From Cannabis sativa (lineage: Eukaryota > Streptophyta > Magnoliopsida > Rosales > Cannabaceae): a stretch of DNA of 64,000 bases. This document shows positions 42,783-55,233 of the stretch, piece after piece. The DNA lies in contig NC_083602.1 of NCBI RefSeq assembly GCF_029168945.1, positions 71,382,600-71,446,599 of the forward strand, read 5' to 3'. The notes below the pieces were generated by a model. The model was not told the origin of the DNA. It was given only the letters and a program-made list of their open reading frames with translations, and did not search any database. The position numbers and the translations under genes were made by a program. How positions within the stretch are numbered: the stretch's first letter is position 1; the number at the start of each line of letters is the position of its first letter.

Positions 42783-44505
42783 TAATGTTTCCTTACATTC
42801 TGACCAAATCCACCAGAATCCACAGCTTATATATATGATTATCCATGTCGATATCCACGTCGATATTCTGACCAAATCCACAGCTTATATACATGACTCA
42901 TGTATCATTTTTTTTTTTATTTTTGATTTGTTTACACAAGCTAGCTAGGTGGGGTAGTTTAATTTGAAGCCATCGATTATTGACTGGAGAAATATTATAT
43001 GTGATAGTATATACCAATAACATTTCGAACATTGTTAATTGTTTAATCAACGTCGTATAAGATGGCCAAAATAGTTTTATTTACAAGTATTAGTCAATTT
43101 CTAAGAATGTGTAATAAGTAATATATATAATCAATTTCATTATTTAAGTGGCCTTTAGTTATGAGAAATAAAAATATAAAAATAATAATATGAATGAGAA
43201 TGAGAATAATAATGGTATGAAATAAAATTTAAAAGGCATAAAAACCTTATTAAATATTTTCTCATATTACAACATGGAATGATCTTTTCCTTTATTTTAA
43301 AATAGAATAGGTATTCTAGTAAAATAGTAGAAAAAGTATTTTATTAGAATATTATTCCAATCCATTAAGATGCATTTAAACAAAATAATAAAATAAACAT
43401 TATTTCCTTCTATTTCATTTTATTTTATTACTTTCAACCAAATATCACTTATTACATTATTTGATGCACAGTGATACATATGCATATACGTCTCTTTTTA
43501 AATTCTTTTTTGCCATTCCATGTATATTTTATTTTTGTAAAAAGCACATGCATATAGATTTTTATTTATTTATTTATTTATTTATTGAAATGGATGCACA
43601 TATGAATGTAGTATATATACTAGGTGAATGTACGTGTCGAGTCACGTATTGATAGTTTTATTTAAGATTTTAGTCTTTTTAAGATTTTGAATATATTTTA
43701 TTTTTAAAGATTTCAAATTTTTTGTTTGAAAAAATTAAATATTTATATTTGAAATATTATTTAATAATGTATTAAAAATAATATTACTGTAATTATAAAA
43801 TTGTAAACAAATTTATTATTGGAGTAGTAGATTATTCTATTTAGTTCTTTTTTAACATTGTAACGTAAGTTTATATATATAAATATTCTGTAAAGTGTTA
43901 ATATTATATGAACATCTGTATTTATAAAGCTAAAAAGTGGGTCAATGACAGAAGTGGTATATCTGCAATCACACAAAGATAGAAGTGGTATTTCTGCTAA
44001 ACCATGACACTTGAATCATCGGGCCGAATTAACACCAACCAATAAGAAAGAAAAAAAAAACAGAGAACGGTTTCAAGGTGGAGTATTGTGTTTAATATAT
44101 GAGTTTGCACGATCGGATTTAGAACAATTACAAATAATGAGAAAGTAGATACAGAATTAAATCTAATCAAATTTAAATTTAAATAGTATATGATTTAGAT
44201 AGTTTTAATTAATCTATTTAATATTTAATAATTATTTAGTCAAAAAAAAAATCTACAAACATCATAGTGAAAAAAATAATAACAATAAAAAAAAATAGTT
44301 ATCCTTATATAATAGAAAAATAGAAAAATTAAATTTTATCATCAATTAAAATTAATAATTATACGTGTATAATCAATAGGTTAAAAAAAAGAGTATTGAC
44401 CTATATTATAGATAGATATATAGATTATGGAGTGCAAACACTTGGACTACATTTGATGACTCTCTATTGCAAAAAATTTCTTCAAATAGAAAAGAAATTA
44501 ATAAA
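42783..44505. other. AT-rich intergenic DNA, no gene seen
   Basis: No convincing ORF or element. It contains a local duplication of TCTGACCAAATCCACAGCTTATAT-like sequence near 42800-42895 and a (TTTA)n microsatellite at 43559-43590. Confidence 0.5.
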
Positions 44506-44995
44506 GGTGCCGTTTGGTAACACTTTTGTTTTTTAATTTTTTAATCACAAAATGAAAGTAAAATTTTTGTTTTTAAAAAATTTGTTTTTGAAAAACAAAA
44601 ATGCGTTCTGTAACCACTTTTGTTTTTCAATTTTAAAAACAGAAAACAAAAGTGTGTTCTATAAAGTTTATTTTTATTTTTATTTTTTGATTTTATTTAA
44701 GTCGGGTCTAGGTCCGGGGTCGGATTCGGGTTCAAGTCAAAAGTCGGGTTTAGCGCCAGGGCCGTAGGGAGGGGATTTGGGTCCGGGTCTGGTCCTAATC
44801 TAAAAGATTGATTAAGAAAAAAAAAACTGTTTAAAAAAATATTAAAAGTGATTCTTTTTGTTTTTAAAATTTTGATTTCTAATTATAAAATTGAAAAGTA
44901 AAAACAGTTGTATAGAACATGTTTTTGAAAAATATTTTCACTTTTCTACTTTTAAAAACAGAATACTGATTAAAAAAGTGTTACCAAACGCCACC
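44506..44995. mobile_element. MITE-like element with terminal inverted repeats
   Basis: The left end GGTGCCGTTTGGTAACAC is matched by the inverted right end GTGTTACCAAACGCCACC (one mismatch in 18). Subterminal parts also pair loosely (AAAACAGAA, TGTTCTATA-type stretches). The middle (44700-44800) is a GC-rich run of TCGGGT/GGGTCCGGGT repeats, in contrast to the AT-rich ends. Length about 490 bp, no ORF. AAA flanks both ends; the target duplication is unclear. Superfamily (PIF/Harbinger or hAT) not decided. Confidence 0.7.
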
Positions 44996-46806
44996 AAAGC
45001 AATTAAAAAGAATAACATCACATTATGCATCGGAATAAAAAAAAAATAAAGATTTTTTTAAAAAATAAATAAAAAAAATTATTAATATTCTCCCAAGATA
45101 GGTTTGTTAGAGAGATATATGGTTAAGATGATTTTTTTAATTTAAAAAGAGATTATTAATATTTAAAAGATTGTTTAATTTTTTGGGTTTAATTATTGGG
45201 TTTATTTGTTAACGGGAGATTAAACCTAATCGTTAAATTTAACAGAATATTCTTTTTATTTTTAAGTTTATTCTGTTAAACCAAGAAATGCCGTTAGATA
45301 GGCACTTTAATATATAAAGATATAAATTATAAATTATGGTTCATTAAACATATACTTTGTTTTGTTTTTTTTATTTATTAAACGTCATTTGTCGTAGCCA
45401 AGATAGATCGGTGACGAATCTATTCATCAGAAAACTTTTTAGTTTGGATAGAAGAAATAATACTTTTTTTCTAGAAAATGATAGATAGAAAAGTTGACAA
45501 AATCAGTTAACTTGTGACTTCTTGATTGTTCATTAAAAATAATTAAAAATAAATCAATATGTTTTTTCTCAGCCACATACATTACTTTATTATTAATCCA
45601 TTACTATTTTGCTTAAAAAAATTGAAAAAAAATACATACATTAGTATGATTTAATAATCTTTTTGACTGTCATCTCAAAAAAACAAAAAAAAAAAAAAAC
45701 CTTGTTGACTGTCAAACCATAAAAAATAATGTCAACATTGTCGTGCACAAGCCTACTCAAATTTGACGCAAATTGATTTAAAATAAAAGATAATTATTTT
45801 TTGAACAGAATTATTATGATTTTTTTGGTTTTCACTTTTGTTTTTTAAGGGTTTACAGAATTATTATTGATTACTAATATTTATATAATGTCAGATTTTA
45901 TATAAATTGTAATACAATCCTAAAACAACTTCTCTTTCAAAATAAGAATTATATTAACACTGCATTTTTTTTTTTTTTAAAAAAAAAAAAAGCTCTCTAC
46001 GTATTATAGTTAAAGCTTTTCAATATTCTCCTTTAATATAGAATTTCCTTATTTAAATTATCATAATTGACTTTTTATGTTTAAGAAAAGTATTTATATT
46101 TATTGTTTATCAAAAAAAAGTTAATTTTCTAATCAAGATACAGTGTAAGTTGTGCCTTTATATTTATTAACTTTGTTGTGAATGAATTAACAGTCTATTT
46201 GAACAAAGTCTCACTTTCTTTTTAGAAATATTTTTCATTTATTTTTTAATTGTTTCATTACTTGTAAAACACAACCTGTGGCATATTATTAATTGAGAAG
46301 ATATTGTTACTCATATTGTGTTTTTAGATAGAAAGAATAAAATATTTTATTATGTAATAAATACTATATCTATATAATGGTATTTATTTGTAATTGATTT
46401 ATTTTGTTCCTTTTCTGAAATGATCTATTATTCGTATGGATGAACTTACTTTTTATGGAGTCTAGACTAACAATGTTAACTAGATATATTAGGATTTTGT
46501 CTGCACACTTTCCATATCTCAAACAGAATTTCATCATTTTAATGATTTTTGTAAGAAAACCATTTAATGTTTTCTCTTTCAATTTAAATCTTTTGAGCTT
46601 GGATTTAGGTGTCATTTATTACTATAAACATGACCAAAACCAGCAGCAAAAGGTTAAACTCTTCTACTTCTTAATTTCTTATATTCTTATAAGTGAGTGT
46701 CCCTTGTAAATGATAGTCGTTCTATTATTCCTTGGTGAGTTTATGTGTCTTTATAAGTACTTTTATATGAGGTACATTCTTAAGAAGAACATAAAGAGCA
46801 ACTTTT
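44996..46806. other. AT-rich intergenic DNA, no gene seen
   Basis: No supported gene. Contains poly-A/poly-T runs, including a T14/A13 inverted pair at 45967-45992. ORFs at 46370-46709 lack recognisable features. Confidence 0.5.
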
Positions 46807-46947
46807 GGGAGAAGGTTCATACAAGTCTTACTTTGAGAGGAAGTAAGCACTGCTGTCTTCGAGAGAAGATTTCTACAAGTCTTAATTCGAGAGAAAGTAA
46901 GCACCGCTATCTTTGAGAGAAGATTTCTACAAGTCTTACTTTGGGAG
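46807..46947. repeat. 54-bp tandem repeat, nearly three copies
   Basis: Copies start at 46807, 46861 and 46915 with GAGAGAAGATTTCTACAAGT-like sequence. The period is a multiple of three, so an ORF runs through it, but nothing else supports coding. It ends just before the proposed LTR of element H. Confidence 0.8.
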
Positions 46948-47257
46948 TGTTAACTCAGAAACTAACCCTGATGATGTGGACATTAATGTTTGACGTGTGG
47001 GAAGAAAGATGACATTTCAGAGTTGAGTATTCCCAAGTTGTAGATGGTCGACCTGGGAGGGTTCCCTAGGCTTGCGCCCATGTTGACTTTGAGAGCTCCA
47101 AAATGAAAGTTTGTACTTTAATAACTTAAATCCAACTCACTATCTTTCACTATTCTATACCATGAAGACATGAAGCAACCTAAGACAACGTCGAGGAGTT
47201 GAAATTACACAAACCTGCAACACGGAAACCAACCTAGGTGCCTATAGTTTCCACCTG

Positions 47258-48470
47258 GTGCTCAGGTTGACATCCTCAACTAGGGTTTTTGTTTTTGGGC
47301 CCGTCTTAGTGCAAATTTTGCAAAACATGCATGGGGACATTGACTTGACATACCACGAACATATTTGAGACATCATAATGAGATTCTGAGCAAGTTGATT
47401 TTAAGGCACCTGCGGCCCCGAGCACCTAATGCCCAGGTTGACAATCTATCTATTTGGGCACCTTCCAAGCATCCTATCTGACTTTTGCATTGAAACCATC
47501 TTCATCAAAAATATGGAAATAGGTCCTTCTAGGGAAAAACAACAATTTTTGGGCAAAAAAAGCAAGGTTCAGTGCCTAGGTTGACACTTGGGATTGGCCT
47601 TGCACCCAAGTTGACAATTAGTCAACCAGAGCCTCAAAAAATGGAGTTTTCCCGAAATTCTTTCAAGCATCATCTCTGTCTTTAAAAATATTAAGAATTC
47701 GCTATTTTTGGGGACAAAATAGAGCTTTCAAAGGGGCATAAGAGGGACCTAGCGCCCAGTTGACATTTTGTCAACTTGGGCTGTTTCCAATTCAGCCCAG
47801 CCAAAAGTGCTCCAGGAATATTCAGCGTCATAAAAAATAATGATGATTCAAGTAAACTCGGAGAGAAAATCACAAACTCGAGTCCTTGGAAACAAGGCCT
47901 AGCACCCAGGTTGACCTAGTGTTGGGCCCAACACCCAAGTTGACAATCTACCTGGGATGGTGCCTTCAATCGCTTAAATGCCAAATCCAAAGTGACCATT
48001 GAATCTGATGTAGTCAAAAACGGGGGAGAAACTCTATTCTCAAGTTCAGAAGCCTTGGAAGTATCAAAAATAGAATCTCAAGAGCTTCGTTTAAAGGCCC
48101 TAACGCCTAGGTCAACATTTCGCCTAGTTTGTTGGGTTCTGCTTATCCGATTTAATGTTGTTTCAACCATTCTTCAAGTTTTTTACAAGTGCATTGATCC
48201 ATTAAGTTAGATCAACTAAATTCACAACTTCAATTTTGGATCATTTGGAAGCCAGAAGTTTTGAGTTTTCCATTTCTACAAATAGCAACATCTTCGAGAA
48301 TGTGTGATTAGCTTCACCAAAACATATAAAAAGACTAAGGGGTGTCAAACCATCACTTAGGCATCTCAAAGGACTTTCCTTGGATGTTTTTACACTTTTA
48401 CAGCATCTAGGTTGATGTCAGATGTCAACCTGGGCGCTGGAATGTCAATTTGGGTGTTGGGACTTGAACT
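47258..48470 (+). repeat. Degenerate repeats around CCCAGGTTGACA
   Basis: The motif GCCCAGGTTGACA or close variants recurs at about 47264, 47431, 47574, 47602, 47752, 47900, 47936 and 48107, and inverted (TGTCAACCTGGGCGCTGG) near 48420-48440. Several copies form hairpins, for example AGTTGACATTTTGTCAACT (47756-47774) and GTTGACAATTAGTCAAC (47610-47626). The spacing is irregular, 140-210 bp between main copies. Confidence 0.65.
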
Positions 48471-48781
48471 CCCTTCAGTAAAATAGACATACCTCACTTA
48501 ATTTTTATCCAAATGATGCAATTCAACTTGGATCTTGAAGATATTTAAGCTCTCTATCAAGTTATGTCTCACACACCAGTCAAAATTCTGAAGCTATCAT
48601 CGTCAAAATTTACCCTCAAGGGAGTTACGAAAATAAGCTCCAAGTAACTTGCAGCGGGACCTGCCGGACACAAAAAAATAGCCATCACCACTAGAAACTA
48701 ATTTTTAACATTAGATCATCATCAACGGTGGAAAAATAATTATTTTCATTTTTTCTCCTACTTTTGTGGTCCTCCTTCACC

Positions 48782-48787
48782 TATAAA
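48782..48787 (+). promoter_or_regulatory. TATA box in element H LTR
   Basis: TATAAA in CACCTATAAAGGGAG, about 295 bp before the LTR end, a normal position for a plant LTR promoter. Confidence 0.5.
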
Positions 48788-49080
48788 GGGAGAGCTCCCT
48801 TAGGTCATTTTTCACATTTAGAAAACTACCCACAAGTTCAAAGCTTCTCTATCTAGACTTTCTCTCTTTAGATTTTGGAGTTTGTGATACTTAGTCTATT
48901 ACTATAATCACCATCTCGTGAGAAATAAAAACTCGAAGTAGACGTAGGCTCCAACACTATCGCGACATAGGGGATGAACTATTATAAATTTTGTGGGTCT
49001 CTCATAATAATTACTTAAGAACTTACTCATTCTTGCCAATCTAGCGAGCTGATGTTGGCCACTTTTTAGCGTCAACATTT

Positions 49081-49099
49081 TGGTGCTTTCATTGAGAGC
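49081..49099 (+). other. Primer-binding-like site of element H
   Basis: TGGTGCTTTCATTGAGAGC three bases after CAACA. This string is a familiar leader sequence of Tat-type Ty3 elements; the exact tRNA is not assigned here. Confidence 0.6.
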
Positions 49100-49188
49100 C
49101 ATAATTCAAGTTCCACATCTATAGTTCGAATTTCTCTACCAAGAACATTGTTTGTAAGGGGTTCATAAGTTCAATCAAGCAATCAACC

Positions 49189-50040
49189 ATGAACACGGAA
49201 AGCAACACTACCACTCTTGGTAGCCATGCCACTACTCAGCAAGTAGTAGGCACTCAGATTCCCCATTAGGAAGCAGACTACGAGGGAGCATTCGAAAGTG
49301 CTCAAACTTTAAAATGTGGATCTATGGGATCTTTACCTGATATGGAGCAATCATCTATTAGGAAAATGATCTATAAGCGGGCATCTGAGTGGAGCCAAAC
49401 ATGAGATCGTAGGCCTACAGGTCCACCACATGAAGCTAATAGGACCAACCGTAATTTTGTTCGAAGAAATTCGAACAATGCGGGAAACAAATCTCCTCCA
49501 TGGGATTCTCTTCCCAAGTTTCATGACTCTACACCCCCATGACCTTGCAAAGGGAAAGGGACCTGCAGCCAAACTTAGAGGAAGACCCTGAAAGCTCTAC
49601 CACAAAAGTGAAGAGTATGAGGTTCGGAGGGTGAAGGTCAATGAACTACTCCACACTCAAATATACTTTTAGGATGAACAAGGTGCTTGGTGTAGGTACT
49701 TTGCCTGAGGTCTTGACGAATAATAGTACAAATACTTCCTTCGGGTGCATGGAGAGATGTTCGACTTAAGTAATCTATCTAACTCCCTCCACACATGTCA
49801 TTCTAAGGAAGACTATTTTGAAGGAAATAGTTAGTATAGTACTCCGAGCAGCTGCTCACGAAGAAAATGCTCGAGAGACAAATAGCCATATTTTCTAGCA
49901 AGGCCACACGACCAGGAAATAATCACAAGCCTAGGTCGATTAGTGCCTTTGATTAACTTGGAAGACAAACAAGCCTACATGATGACGTCAATAAGAAGCG
50001 ACTAGTTGATACACACATCACCTTAGTGTGTAGGGCCAAA
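49189..50040 (+). pseudogene. Gag relic of element H
   Basis: ATG 49189 opens MNTESNTTTLGSHATTQQ and stops at TAG 49267. The frame continues with a polar, Arg/Asn-rich stretch (about 49370-49500) and more stops. Later parts (49670-50000) look like degraded gag by position only. The remainder of the element is not found; hAT-like and unknown sequence follows. Confidence 0.5.
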
Positions 50041-50205
50041 TAGGCATGGCAAAAAGATCCATTCATTCGGATCGGGTCAGTGATCCAATCCGACGGATCA
50101 TTACTGATCCGAAACATTTGGATAGTTATTGGATCTTGGATCAGATCTGACCTGCCCCGCTTATTTTTTTTACGGATCGGATCTGACCCGATCCGTTTTA
50201 AATAT
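50041..50205. repeat. GGATC/GATCC-rich segment, possible hAT-type element end
   Basis: AGGCATGGCAAAAAGATCC followed by many GGATC, GATCC and GATCGG(A/G)TC units. Short GGCAAAA starts followed by GGATCGGGT-type repeats are common at ends of non-autonomous plant hAT elements, but I found no matching opposite end. Confidence 0.35.
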
Positions 50206-51273
50206 ATATTTTTTTTAAAAAAAAAAGATTTTTACTTTTTAATATTTTTTTTACAGTATTCTTTTTTATTTTTTATTTCCTGTCCTAATTGGATGCATAG
50301 GAATACTTTTAAAGACATGGAGAAGTAGTCTAGAATAACTTGGGTTCACTTCAATAAAAATAGGAATAGTTCAGAGAGAATTTTGTTAACAGTTCACATT
50401 CTCATTTTTGATTGTTGACAATTTCACTAAAAGAAGTCTATTGTTGGTTCAATGAATTGCAAGGTGTCTATCAACAGGCACATATCATAGTCTTCGTTTG
50501 TTTAGTCAAAGTTTATTTTGTGCTCATGCTAGAATGTTATGTTGAAACTTTGCTATATACTCCATTATATTCTCATCTTGAAGCTACAGTTTTGTATCTC
50601 TCCACAAAAATGAATCAAAGGGTATCTAAGGTAGTTAGGTTTGATATGGGATGAAGGAGCCAATTCAATGGTAGATTGGTTTTGTACATAAATTATTGAA
50701 ACCCGCTTTAGTTTTGGATTTCTATGGACGTTGGAATATTTTTTTTATCTGAAAATAATTGCTTTGCTATTTATGGTGTTGAATTTTAAAGGTTTTTCCA
50801 CTTTGTGCAGACAAAGAGTGAAGTTGAGGTACAAGATCTGTTTGATAATCTTGAACTTAGAGATAAGCAACAATTTGTAAGTTTTCTTAGAATTATTAAC
50901 GGAATACACTATAACCTCTTTTATAGAAGAGTTTGAATATCTTATATATTCATCCATAGTGAAGTAAGTTTTGAGAAATTTGTGTGCGGCGGTGAACTTG
51001 TGTATTGTTTTATTGATTATAGTTGAAATTAACAAATGGTTAAGATTAATAAAATAGGGGAAATTAACAAATGGTGATATATTTTAATTTTTCAATAGTA
51101 AAATTACATTTTTATGTGATAAGAATTTGATGTATTTTTTTTATTATTTTGACAAATAAAATAAAAATATATAAGAAAAAAAATGATGCATTATTAGTTC
51201 TTAAACAAATAAATTTTGGAAAGAAAAAAATTATAAATTTAGATATAAATAATTTTTTGTTTAAAACTTATTA
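50206..51273. other. Unassigned AT-rich DNA
   Basis: No element recognised. One 66-bp segment inside it looks like an exon and is listed separately. Otherwise low-complexity A/T tracts. Confidence 0.45.
50811..50876 (+). other. Candidate relic exon with consensus splice sites
   Basis: Preceded by TTTTTCCACTTTGTGCAG and followed by GTAAGTTTTC, a strong acceptor and donor. The 66 bases are open in one frame (TKSEVEVQDLFDNLELRDKQ...), acidic and lysine-rich, and less AT-rich than the surroundings. Family not recognised. It could be a host gene fragment left among the repeats, or chance. Confidence 0.3.
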
Positions 51274-53106
51274 TTGCAGGAGTATGTGTTTTAGCTTGTT
51301 TGTAAGTTTTATAAAACCTATTATTGCTTGATCTAAATTGACATGGTTAACTTGTTGACAGATCCAATGATCTGATTTTAACCCATGGTTCAATTGTCAA
51401 TAGTTCAAGTAAATAATTTGAAACAGGTAAATTTTACATTCTTCTTTCATCTGTGTATGACCTAGTAACATGATAGGATCCATCCAAATCTGTGTGCCTG
51501 TGTGAGCCTATACGTTTACTTTGAGTTTAAATGCATATAGGTAGTTTAATTAAGATGAACTAGGTTGCTAAATAAAATGTCACACCATGATAGATTTTAT
51601 TTAAGCCCATTTAGTTTTTGGGCCTATTCAATTAATAATAGTTGTTCATTTTAAGGTTAAATTCCTCTCTTTTGGGCCTTGTGTGAGCGTTAGGGGGCCA
51701 ATAGAAGTGGGTACGACATACTGAAATCAGCTCTCCCTCACATGAACAACCCCAACTGTGAAGGCCCATTTGCCTTTATTTGAATAATTGTACTAGCTTA
51801 ATTAAATTAGTTTAACCTAATAAAATTGATTAGCAACATAATTAATTTCAAAATAAATGGAATTACTTTTCTTTCGTATATTTTGAAATTAATTTAAGAA
51901 AAACACACTTAGTTTAATGAAATTAATTCTAGATAAACTATATGTATTTTTCTTGTATTTAATCAAATATAGAATTGTAACTAATTAGATTCTTCTGAAA
52001 CTTAAATTGGTTATTTCTAACTAATTTTTTTTTGTCAACTTAAATTTGAATATTTTTTGAATTTTAATTTAAGTTGAAAATTAGTTATTTTTTAACTAAT
52101 TTTGGATCAACTTGAATTTGATATTTTTTTTGAATTTCAAAATTTAGTTGAAGAATTCTAGGAATTAGTTATTGAAGATTCTTAGGATATTTTTTAAGTT
52201 GAAAATTGGTTAAAATTTTGGATCAACTTAAAATGGAATATCTTTTCAAATTAAGTGGTTACAACTTAATTTGTTATTTAATAATTAAATGTTGAAAGAT
52301 ATTTAAGTTGAAAATCTTATTATTGTGGAACAACTTAAATTAGATATTTTTCAAGTATTTATTTTATTATATTTTATAATTTTTGAAATTTTATATATTT
52401 TTTTATATAATGGTTTTCGATAATTAAATATTGAAAATTAAATTAAAAGTTGGAAATTAAGTTTAAATTAATTTTGGACCATCTTTAAATTAATTAATTT
52501 TCATTATTAAAATATATGGATTAAAATAAATGATTGAAAAAAATACATTATTTTAAATAATGAGCTTTAAATAAGAGACATTCGATCTCTATTGTTGGTC
52601 TTACAAAAGTTAAATGTTTTCAATATAACCTCGAGATGCTAGACTTCGTCTCCCTTATGGATGGTTATTTGTTGAAGGCATTTAACACAGTAAGATCTCA
52701 TTTGATAAGTGTTTTGTAAGTTTTCGTCTCTATTAGACTCTCTCCTACGATGACTACTTAGAGATAAACTTATAAAACATGAAATAATGGTGGAAGCTCA
52801 TAAAATGAGAATAACCTTGACTCTCGCCTACCGGGACAACGTTGCATTCTCATTTTTATAGAATAAAAGGTTGCTAAAATGGTTTTCATTTTAGATGAAC
52901 TGACTACTCTATTCAACTAATGTTATCTTTGACTCTCGCCTACCGGGACACTAAATTTCATTATGTTGGAAACCTTGGAAAATAAAAATATGTTAGAGTT
53001 TTTAGTATTTTTGCAAACATATCTGATTACTTGTTATTTTCTGAACTTGTGTATGAATTTATTGAACCAAAACTTACTTTTGTTTATTGATATTTGTAGT
53101 GAAAAA
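51274..53106 (+). mobile_element. Leader of element G
   Basis: Non-coding and AT-rich. The conserved block 51274-51790 is shared with A and B, as is the CCTCGAGATGCTAGACTTCG region at 52628. The protease ORF follows directly with no gag domain before it, as in A and B. Confidence 0.75.
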
Positions 53107-54653
53107 ATGTACAACCCACATCCCAACACTCATCTAGAAATTGCCTTTAGGAATGAACTCCAAAGTGTGAATAAGACTCCTGGTCAGAGTAATACTTCAC
53201 ACTTGCTCATGATGAACATGAAATTCCAGAAAGCAGCTAAGCTAGGAATTGTTCAGTCTGAAGAGCAAAGATTTCATAGCTCCAACAATCCTACTACTTC
53301 AAGCTCAGTTGAGAAGATTAGAGAAAGTGATTTCACTTCCTCAAATTATCCTTCACAACAGATTGAACCAGCAATAACAACAATTCAAAAACGATTAAGT
53401 AGTAATGCTTTAGTTTTCGAATCATGTGTTTTAGAGAATGATAAATCCATCTGGATTCTTGATTCTGGATCTACAAACCATGTCAATTGTTCATTGCAAT
53501 TGCTTGAAAACTGGAATTATTTGAAATCAGGAGAGTTAAAACTTAAGGTTGGTAATGGCGAAATGGTATCGGTTAGAGCAAGAGGAAAAGCCAAACTCAA
53601 GTTTCAAAACAGAATTTTGGAATTAGACAATGTCTTATACATTCCAAATTTCAGTAGAAACTTGATTTCTGTTTCATGCTTACAATTGCAACAATACAAA
53701 TTAGATTTTTCGAGTTCTGGTTCTACCATTTCTCGAAATGACATTCATATTTGTGTTGCATTCATGGACATGAACTTCAAAGTGTGAATAAGTCTCCTGG
53801 TCAGAGTAATACTTCACACTTGCTCATGATGAACATGAAATTCCAGAAAGCAGCTAAGCTAGGAATTGTTCAGTCTGAAGAGCAAAGAGTTCATAGCTCC
53901 AACAATCCTACTACTTCAAGCTCAGTTGAGAAGATTAGAGAAAGTGATTTCACTTCCTCAAATTATCCTTCACAACAGATTGAACCAGCAATAACAACAA
54001 TTCAAAAACGATTAAGCAGTGATGCTTTAGTTTTCGAATCATGTGTTTTAGAAAATGATAAATCCATCTGGATTCTTGATTCTGGATCTACAAACCATGT
54101 CAATTGTTCATTGCAATTGCTTGAAAATTGGAATTATTTGAAATCAGGAGAGTTAAAACTTAAGGTTGGTAATGGCAAAATGGTATCGGTTAGAGCAAGA
54201 GGAAAAGCCAAACTCAAGTTTCAAAATAGAATTTTGGAATTAGACAATGTCTTATACATTCCAAATTTCAGTAGAAACTTTATTTCTGTTTCATGCTTAC
54301 AATTGCAACAATACAAATTAGATTTTTTGAGTTCTAGTTCTACCATTTCTCGAAATGACATTCATATTTGTGTTGCATTCATGGAACGTGGGCTTTATGT
54401 TCTACGACCAGATGAACCATTTGCGCTTCATAACAAACTGTTTAAAGTAGCTAAACCTAGAAACCACAAAAAGCAAAAGATCGATAATGATTATGAAACA
54501 TATCTATGGCATTTACGTTTAGGTCACATAGGCTATGACATACTCAATAGGCTAACCAAAGACGGTCCATTAAAAAATGTCGTCTTAGGTGAATTACCTG
54601 TATGCGAGTCTTGCCTAGAAGGAAAGATGACCAAACGTTCTTTCTCTGCATAG
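53107..54653 (+). pseudogene. pol: Copia protease and pre-integrase region, disrupted by tandem duplication
   Basis: ATG 53107 (MYNPHPNTH) opens the first frame; the aspartic protease motif DSGSTNHV is at about 53461-53484 and LDNVLYIPNFSRN follows. A 617-bp duplication then repeats the same segment (second copy from 53764). Since 617 is not a multiple of three, the first frame ends at 53785-53787 and the second runs 53751-54653. The second copy continues properly into LWHLRLGHIGYDIL (pre-integrase HHCC, with CESC) and stops at TAG 54651. No gag capsid or zinc knuckle precedes the protease. Confidence 0.85.
53147..54380 (+). repeat. 617-bp tandem duplication
   Basis: Two copies with period 617 bp (for example CAAAGTGTGAATAAG at 53161 and its match at 53778; TTCATGGA at 53761 and 54378). 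They differ at few positions. The junction carries a shared ATGAAC, consistent with microhomology or slippage. Confidence 0.9.
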
Positions 54654-55196
54654 GGAGAGCGTGCCAAAGAACCACTTGGCATAGTACATTCAGATCTATG
54701 TGGACCACTGAATGTCAAAGCTAGAGGTTGTTATGAGTACTTTGTCACTTTCATTAACGATTACTCTAGATATGGTCACATTTACCTTATGCATAAGAAG
54801 TTTGAAAAGTTTTAGGAATTTCTTGCATTTGCTCAAAACCAATTGGGTAAAACGTTAAAGATCTTGTGAACTGATAGGGGTGGAGAATATATGGATATGC
54901 AGTTCGAAGATTATTTGATCGAACTTGGCATTGAATCCTAATTAACTACCCCTAGCACTCCACAACAGAATGGAGTTGCAAAAAGAAGGAATCGCACGCT
55001 TTTGGAAATGGTTAGGTCCATGCTTAGCTACTCAACTCTACCTACGTCCTTCTGGGGATATGCAATTCAAATGGCGACCGACATTTTAAATGTTGTTCCA
55101 TCTAAATCAGTCCCTAAGACACCTTTAGAACTATGGAATGGTCGTACACCTAGTTTACACCATGATAGAATCTGGGGTGCCCTGCTCATGTCTTAA
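54654..55196 (+). pseudogene. pol: Copia integrase core, broken
   Basis: It reads HSDLCGPLNVKARGCYEYF, then TDRGGEYM and TPQQNGVAKRRNRTLLEMVR, and LPTSFWGYAIQMA. Stops occur at about 54813 and 54866 (TGA where the sister copies A and B keep CGA before ACTGAT), and at 54939. The catalytic glutamate position reads K in AKRRN (usually ERRN), so the core is inactivated by substitution as well. Confidence 0.8.
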
Positions 55197-55233
55197 GAAA
55201 GAAAGATGGCAAACTTGAAAAGCGAACTGAGGT

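Larger units (their letters stand above)
46948..49077 (+). mobile_element. Proposed 5' LTR of decayed Ty3 element H
   Basis: The right end is defined by GCGTCAACA followed by a primer-binding-like site; the left end TGTTAACTC is chosen as the nearest TG and is less sure. Contents: many dispersed copies of a GCCCAGGTTGACA-like motif (47077-48470), a TATA box at 48782 and a purine-rich transcribed part. An LTR of about 2.1 kb with a gag-like start after it fits a Tat-type Ty3 element. Confidence 0.55.

Noticed and set aside
46370..46916. Small ORFs upstream of element H
   Set aside because: AT-rich chance frames; the last is open only because the 54-bp repeat has a period divisible by three.
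50041..50205. Complete hAT element
   Set aside because: Only one end-like sequence with GGATC repeats; no matching opposite terminus or target duplication.
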